A stretch of DNA of 64,000 nucleotides from Dicyema japonicum (Eukaryota > Dicyemida > Rhombozoa > Dicyemidae). A program made the position numbers and the translations under genes. Position 1 is the first letter of the stretch. Each line of letters begins with the position of its first letter. Below, in pieces: positions 58,841 through 64,000 of the stretch. Where the stretch lies: the NCBI GenBank assembly GCA_011109175.1, contig RDEW01000008.1:67228-131227 (forward strand), in the 5' to 3' direction. The notes under the pieces were generated by a model. The model searched no databases. It was given only the letters and a program-made list of their open reading frames with translations, and was not told the origin of the DNA.

Positions 58841-59935
58841 TTAACTGAATTTTAACAAATAAATATTACTATTTCTATTTAGCATTAATGAGAAATAGTC
58901 TCCAAATGGAGACTTGCTTTGAATGGACAAAGTTAACTTTTGTAAGGCAACATCAACTGTCTCCTCCTTCTCAATCGAAATATTGTTAATTGATAATATT
59001 TGGTCTCCTTCTTTGGCCCTTCCATCCTGATATATAGAATAATAGTCACTTTCCATACTGCTCCCCCACGTAATATTGAGGAAATGTAGATTTTGGAAGA
59101 ATCATCATTAAGCTTTTTTAAACAAACTCCCAATCCTGCGGACTGTGTTTCAGAAAATGGAACAAGAAGTGTGATTCTGTCAGTAAATATCTAAATATTA
59201 TCAAAAAACACATTATTTTCTCGAAAACGACCAAATTTAAAATCAACAAATTCGCCAGTTTTAATTTCCTTTAGTAAATCGCATACTTGTCTTTTATTCA
59301 TTTCAAATACACTTTGTTCCCCAATCTAATAACATCAAGCCTACAACCATAAGTATTCTATCCCCCACTTTAAGTCCAGATTTTCGACAATTGTCGCTCA
59401 CAAATAACTTTACATATTTACTAAACCCACGTGGATAAGTTGGTTGTGATGATAATACAAAACCAAAGCCAAACTCGTCTGTATATTATACAATTGATAC
59501 ATTTTTGTAACTTTATGTCAACGACAGTCCATTTGTAATATTCAAAATCGTATTCCTCCCCCTTTATTGGATGTTTACAGATCAAGGTGGATCTGGAAAA
59601 TTCTAATCTAACAAGATCTGTCTCCATTTCTTCGATAAATGTTTGATAAGCACTTTATGTATACCATAAATTTACAATGTGGATGATTTCCCTGAAAGAC
59701 TGAAATTATTTATTTTGAGTATAATGTCTCCAAGCTTTAGTATTTGTGTGGAACCTAACTTTGATACTTGGAATCCTTGAAAGATACTGAAAGTAAACGA
59801 CAGAGATAACTTATTTTTGTTATAAAACGCCAAAACGGAGACTCCTACTAATTCCTGTTGAGTCATGACCACCTTAAAACTGGTAAAATTATAATATCAT
59901 AAATACACTTGCCTATCGTTGACACTGCTGGGCAT
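58841..59935 (-). CDS. three-PDZ-domain protein with six or seven ultrashort introns
   Basis: PDZ domains bind C-terminal peptides of membrane proteins, so a scaffold role is inferred. ATG 59935 (MPSSVNDRQV), stop 58841-58843. Introns: 59880-59906 (27 nt), optional 59787-59810 (24, keeps frame either way), 59653-59675 (23), 59479-59500 (22), 59326-59347 (22), 59191-59211 (21), 59027-59058 (32). Frame closes without error: 315 aa, or 307 if the optional intron is real. PDZ1: GFQVSKLGSTQILKLGDIIL KINNFSL. PDZ2: EFGFGFVLSSQPTYP ... KSGLKVGDRILM IGEQSV. PDZ3: GLGVCLKKLNDDSSKIYISS ILRGGA joined to DGRAKEGDQILSINNISIE. The (L/V)GDxIL cores are intact. Which known PDZ protein it corresponds to is unclear. 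Confidence 0.85.
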
Positions 59936-60029
59936 TATCATTGGCTACGAATTTCGTGTTTAAATTTTATTGACACCTGTAATATTACGGCATTCGCATT
60001 ATAATGATTTTATTAATCACTAACAATTA

Positions 60030-60344
60030 TTATAATGATCGGAGATTTAATATCAATAAATTTGAAATTCCATGGAAATTAATTTGTTTGGACATGATAG
60101 AACTTGTGTCTAATATTGTCCAATAGGCAAAACCAATCTTTTTAGTAAACTTCCCCCAATCATGGAATACATTACGGAACGCCACCGGGACTTCCAACGT
60201 CTCCTGACACCCCCTCGGGCCGGACATCATACTATACATGGATACCTGCCCGAGATACGAGAAGAAACCTTCCCCGTCGTCGAGATTAATGCGGGACTCC
60301 AAAACTAACCACAGGTAAAGGACTAATGTGGACACCGGGTTCAC
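60030..60344 (-). CDS. uncharacterised ORF
   Basis: Open minus frame: LVLYLWLVLESRINLDDGEG FFSYLGQ ... GPRGCQETLEVPVAFRNVFH DWGKFTKKIGFAYW, stop 60030-60032. The central part looks conserved-protein-like, but I do not know it. An upstream exon is likely, since the start is not a convincing one. Confidence 0.35.
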   Translation of the reverse strand: MNPVSTLVLYLWLVLESRINLDDGEGFFSYLGQVSMYSMMSGPRGCQETLEVPVAFRNVFHDWGKFTKKIGFAYWTILDTSSIMSKQINFHGISNLLILNLRSL

Positions 60345-61252
60345 TTAATTAGACGATAAGTCTTATCTTCTTTCTCGTGATTTCGGGGTTAATATATTAA
60401 ATCTTAATTGTTTCTTAAAATAAATGACAGGTAATAGACATAAATGTGATTGACAGTGATAATTAAATCTAACCAAACACATAACAACCAAAAGAGTACA
60501 TTATATCAAAAACCAATTATTATATATACGACCCATACTTATAAGAGTGGGAATACTGGGGATGAGAGACCAAAGATAATAAAAGCAAACTCCTTTCAAT
60601 AAATAGTCGTTTATAAGAATATGTAAGAATATATCCAAATATCAGACAATCTATTAAAAGTTTTCTTTTAGATTATCTCCTAAATATGTCTGTGGTATGA
60701 CAAATAAAATCTAGTAATTGCACGTTTTACATGTTGCTTTTGTACGTTAAAACATTAATGACTATGATGTACTGATGAAAATTTTAAGAGATAGAGGAAT
60801 GAACTACGGGTTTACAAATCATCAAGAAAATTATCTAATAAATTAATTTTTTAATTATTATAAATATTTGCTTTAGGTTTTGTAATCTTTTATCACGTGT
60901 TTTTTACTGTTTAGCGATCCCTTGTCCTCGGTATCCATCTGACTGATTTAAAGAAGTAAATTTAACTCATTGATCGAAGCGAACTCCTCGAAGTATGAAG
61001 AAGTATATCTAAGGCCAGTATGGATATCTATCAATTACGGATAACGTCTTCCAGGGCCAACAGCCACAAAGAGATTTACGTGATGAAGTAAACAAGAGAA
61101 TTATGGTCGGGGATATTCGAGGAACGCTACGGACACAGTTCCACTTATGGAAGACGGACTATAAAAATCTCCCTAAGGCGCCCGCCGGTTCCATACTATC
61201 TACGCACAACAAAAATAAAGACAGACACTCCATGCTTGTCTGACAAATACAA

Positions 61253-61786
61253 TTGGATATTTCTTATTTTCCAGGACCACGCTCAAACTATGTAAAGGAT
61301 CTTGTCTTTGTTGCTGTTGTTGATGCTTGGAGCATTTTACCAGCTTTAAAATTGTCACTGATCACATTTGATTTGTTAAAATTTTCTGAACTATTTTTGC
61401 AATCAAATTGCTTGCATTCGAAAAACCATTTGATCTGACCGATTGCTAAAGTAAGTGTATTTAGACGTCTATCTTCCTAAGTCTCTTCTAACGCAACCTG
61501 TGATCTCCTAAACCCCGAAAAATAATGATTCTGGGCGGATATGAGGACGCTATTCATTCGACAACAGTTTTATGACCAGAATACCAGACGCGATAAAAGC
61601 CAAAATGGTGAAACTGGACATCTGCAACACGACGATATTTTTTATCGAGGTTTCCATTGTCAGGATTCCAAAGATAAGCAGAATTATTAACCTCTCATAT
61701 GGTCGGCCGTGCACGCTGCTCCTTGACGAGCACATTCTCAACTTCAGAATCGGTGTTTGATAAGGACTATTAATCTTAAGGATCAA
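61253..61786 (-). CDS. uncharacterised minus-strand coding segments with a membrane helix
   Basis: 61786-61550: PYERLIILLIFGILTMETSI then MSSFTILAFIASGILVIKLL SNE, stop. Two hydrophobic stretches, so probably a small membrane protein. Lower, about 61435-61290, reads WFFECKQFDCKNSSENFNKS ... AGKMLQASTTATKTRSFT in another frame. I cannot join the two or name them. Confidence 0.35.
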
Positions 61787-62001
61787 TTCCTCTTACGCAA
61801 TCACCAAATCTAGACGACGCAACTATTAGATGAAACTAGAAAGCTGTGACGACCAAGGTCAGCTCTACCCTCTTTGTTTTCTTATACTCGGACTGAACTC
61901 AAATTCCTCAAATCCAAGATTATAAACGTGGCATGCTCGAAGGAAGACTTTTCACGAATTGCAGGAAGTACCTCGCCTGCGACACCATCAAACCTTACAA
62001 T

Positions 62002-62313
62002 AATAATAATAAAGCTTTTTCACTAGAGCCATAATATTTATAGCTCCGCATAGGCAAGACACACACTTTATTTAAGTAAAGAACAGTTAATTTTAACTAA
62101 TTGTAGAACCAAGGAATGATCTTCACTTCTTTTTTTCTTTTTCTTGTGTGAGTGTCCTTTCTAGACAATCCAGTTCCGCAGTGAGTATCCACTGATGACG
62201 GCGTCACTCGTCAAACCCTTTCTGCATCGTAGATGCGTGGAACCTTCCACCAGGTGAAACCCGTAGCCTAAGCCACTTAAGCCCGACAACTAACCACTAT
62301 GCCACCCGGCTAA
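62002..62313 (-). mobile_element. full-length tRNA-derived SINE with 12-bp target-site duplication
   Basis: AAACCTTACAAT flanks it at 61990-62001 and 62314-62325. On the minus strand it starts AGCCGGGTGGCATAGTGGTT, carries the B box, the GGAAGGTTCC block, GACGAGTGACGCCGTCATCA, an AGAAAAAGAAAAAAAG stretch and a (TTA)n tail. Very similar to 52252-52581, so both copies look young. Confidence 0.92.
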
Positions 62314-62852
62314 AAACCTTACAATGACATCAAAAAAAACTGAGGCGCTAAAATATGCGACCTTAAAAGAACAATTCGTCATCAATCCCATAATAGCAAA
62401 ACCTCGGATCATAGGACCAAAATTATTTACTCTTTTACGTGCCATCAAATCTTTGACAGCAAAAAGGACAGTCGGTAAGAAGGATAGCTGATTTATCTAA
62501 TTTCCATACAAATTATTGGAGAGAATGCGGTCTCAAACAAGAAGCTTGACTTAAATACATATTTTTTTGTTTCTTAATAAAATTTATTAATTTACTGAGA
62601 GGAGATTATCCACTCTATATTGTTGTCAAGGAGATCCTGCTTTGAATAAAAACCTGGCTACTCTCTCGCAGTCTTGACGTCTACATACTTACACTATAGA
62701 TACCTAATTGACTTCCCTCTGGCTAGGTCTGGGAAGAATCACATTCCGAAAGACAAAGAGCATGGCATCAACATCCAACTTTAGTCTTCTAGTGCAGAAC
62801 AGTGCTTGCACAGCCTTTTCCTTTGCTCTTCGATGTCCTTCAGGTATGATCC

Positions 62853-64000
62853 TCAACCATCTACTGCAATCCCCAGGTATTTCAGGGATGAAACTCTCGG
62901 TGTACGAAGAGTGTAGGGCTCTTTCTGATGCCTACCCGGCCTGCTATCCTCAAGTAACTGGATTTTTCCGTGGAGAGTTTCATGCCTCTCCGATTGCACC
63001 AACCCTGAACTTTGTCGATAAAAGCTCCTAGTCGCCGCTCTGAGAGGTATGCCTTCAGAGACGAATCCAGGATTAAAGATGTCATCCGCGTATATCATCA
63101 GCTTGGTCCTGACGTCTTGCGGTGACGGAAAATCTTCCATAAATACGTTGAATAACAGGGGGCTTAGAATAGATCCCTGTGGCACTCCCCTTTTAAACGA
63201 TATACCATCAGAATATCTTCCACCGACTACCACGTGAGATATCCTCCCAGTCAAATAGTCTTTCAACCATAGGAACATTTGTTTAGATATCTTTGATCGT
63301 ACAAGTTGACAAAATAAGGCTTTGTGCCATGCACTGTCGAACGCCTTTGAGATGTCAAGGCAAACAAGGCTCAACTGCTTTTCTTCTCAAATGTATTTGT
63401 AATTTCGTAGTTTAGTGAGTATACAGACGGAAATCCATTGGTAAGGTCGTAGAAAGTTACTTTCTTCTATAAACCGATTCAATCTCTTGAATACAATCCG
63501 TACCATAATCTTTGATGTAGAACATAAAAGGCTTATTGGCCTATAACTGAGAGGATCCTTCCTCGACTTTCCAGGTTTGAGGATCATCTTCACAATAGAA
63601 CGCTTCCATAACGGAGAAACATGTCTGAGCATAAAACTCGAGTTATACATCTTTTGTAGAACAAATAGTAGTTCATCAGACCCTTCTTTAAACATAATCA
63701 TGGGAATGCTATCGAATCCAGGAGCCTTGTTTTTGCACTCGCGTATAGCAGTTCTGACTTCTGCCAGAGTGATTTCCTTTACCAAACTTTCCAGATCGCC
63801 CATAGAGTATTCCATAGAATTAGATATCTCCTGAAAATTTTCAGGTATAATACTAACAGGGTCAACTCTTTGTATATTTCCAGTTGTTTTCTGAATACCG
63901 AAAGTACTCTTTCCAAGGAAATTGTCCTTCCCTCTTGATAGGCCAGCACAATATTTTTTGCCTTTAAATTTCCATCAGTAAGCCTTCTGTACATTTTCCA
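62853..64000 (-). pseudogene. Jockey-like non-LTR retrotransposon RT, runs off the window
   Basis: Minus strand: EITLAEVRTAIRECKNKAPG FDSIPMIMF (fingers), ILKPGKSRKDPLSYRPISLL CSTSKIM (motif 1-2), then after a frame break at about 63375-63420 LVCLDISKAFDSAWHKALF (catalytic Asp), RGVPQGSILSPLLFNVFMED F, and LMIYADDIFNPGF with an intact YADD. A further frame with CNRRGMKLSTEKS and upstream linker fragments (63779-63994) complete it. The 5' end lies beyond 64000. The catalytic boxes are well kept, so this is among the younger RT copies here. Confidence 0.85.

Noticed and set aside
1-64000. CRISPR arrays, bacterial operons, Shine-Dalgarno sites
   Set aside because: No regularly spaced direct repeats. 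Gene structure, SINEs and LINEs are eukaryotic.

Overview
The window reads as animal nuclear DNA: A+T-rich, no operons, short spliced genes scattered among decayed transposons. I translated stretches on both strands by eye, and the clearest result is that the recognisable host genes are interrupted by extremely short GT-AG introns, almost all 21-25 nt. Once these are removed, several broken reading frames become continuous conserved proteins. Introns of this size in metazoan genes are a described hallmark of dicyemid mesozoans, so a dicyemid or close relative is my best guess. That is inference from gene structure and not a sequence match.

Host genes I can name are: a SUN-domain protein (8.3-9.4 kb, -), mitochondrial ribosome recycling factor (12.2-12.9 kb, -), a two-finger C2H2 protein (16.5-17.0 kb, -), a ZYG11-family LRR/armadillo CUL2 receptor with 14 inferred introns (21.9-24.2 kb, -), MRTO4 (29.8-30.6 kb, -), RBM48 (41.2-41.9 kb, +), a rhomboid serine protease (45.4-46.2 kb, -) and a three-PDZ protein (58.8-59.9 kb, -). 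Several other stretches are clearly coding-like but unidentified (1.2-2.5, 10.0-11.0, 13.9-15.4, 17.2-17.6, 28.7-29.0, 53.5-53.8, 60.0-61.8 kb). Some genes (ZYG11, PDZ, C2H2) assemble without any frame error. Others (SUN, MRRF, rhomboid, RBM48, the 1.2-kb gene) carry one or more single-base shifts, often in homopolymers, so they are either recent pseudogenes or contain residual assembly errors.

Between the genes lie many mobile-element relics: RLE-type (R2/NeSL/HERO-like) retrotransposons at 4.5-6.8, 30.8, 36.3-37.3 and 38.3 kb; RTE/BovB-like elements at 43-44.9 kb with 3' fragments at 35.5 and 47.7 kb and an endonuclease fragment at 48.3 kb; Jockey-like RT pieces at 24.8-25.6, 31.3, 40.4, 54.3, 55.2 and 62.9-64.0 kb; at least five hAT relics; a nearly complete pogo/Tigger element with TIRs and a TA duplication (49.8-51.7 kb); a Ginger/KRBA2-like integrase (56.0-57.0 kb); and a tRNA-derived SINE with two copies bounded by 10- and 12-bp target-site duplications. 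Long remaining stretches (2.6-3.4, 11.0-12.1, 18.3-21.1, 26.4-26.9, 33.0-34.1, 34.4-35.4, 38.4-38.9, 42.4-43.0, 48.8-49.7, 60.4-61.2 kb) are low-complexity or unassigned to me.
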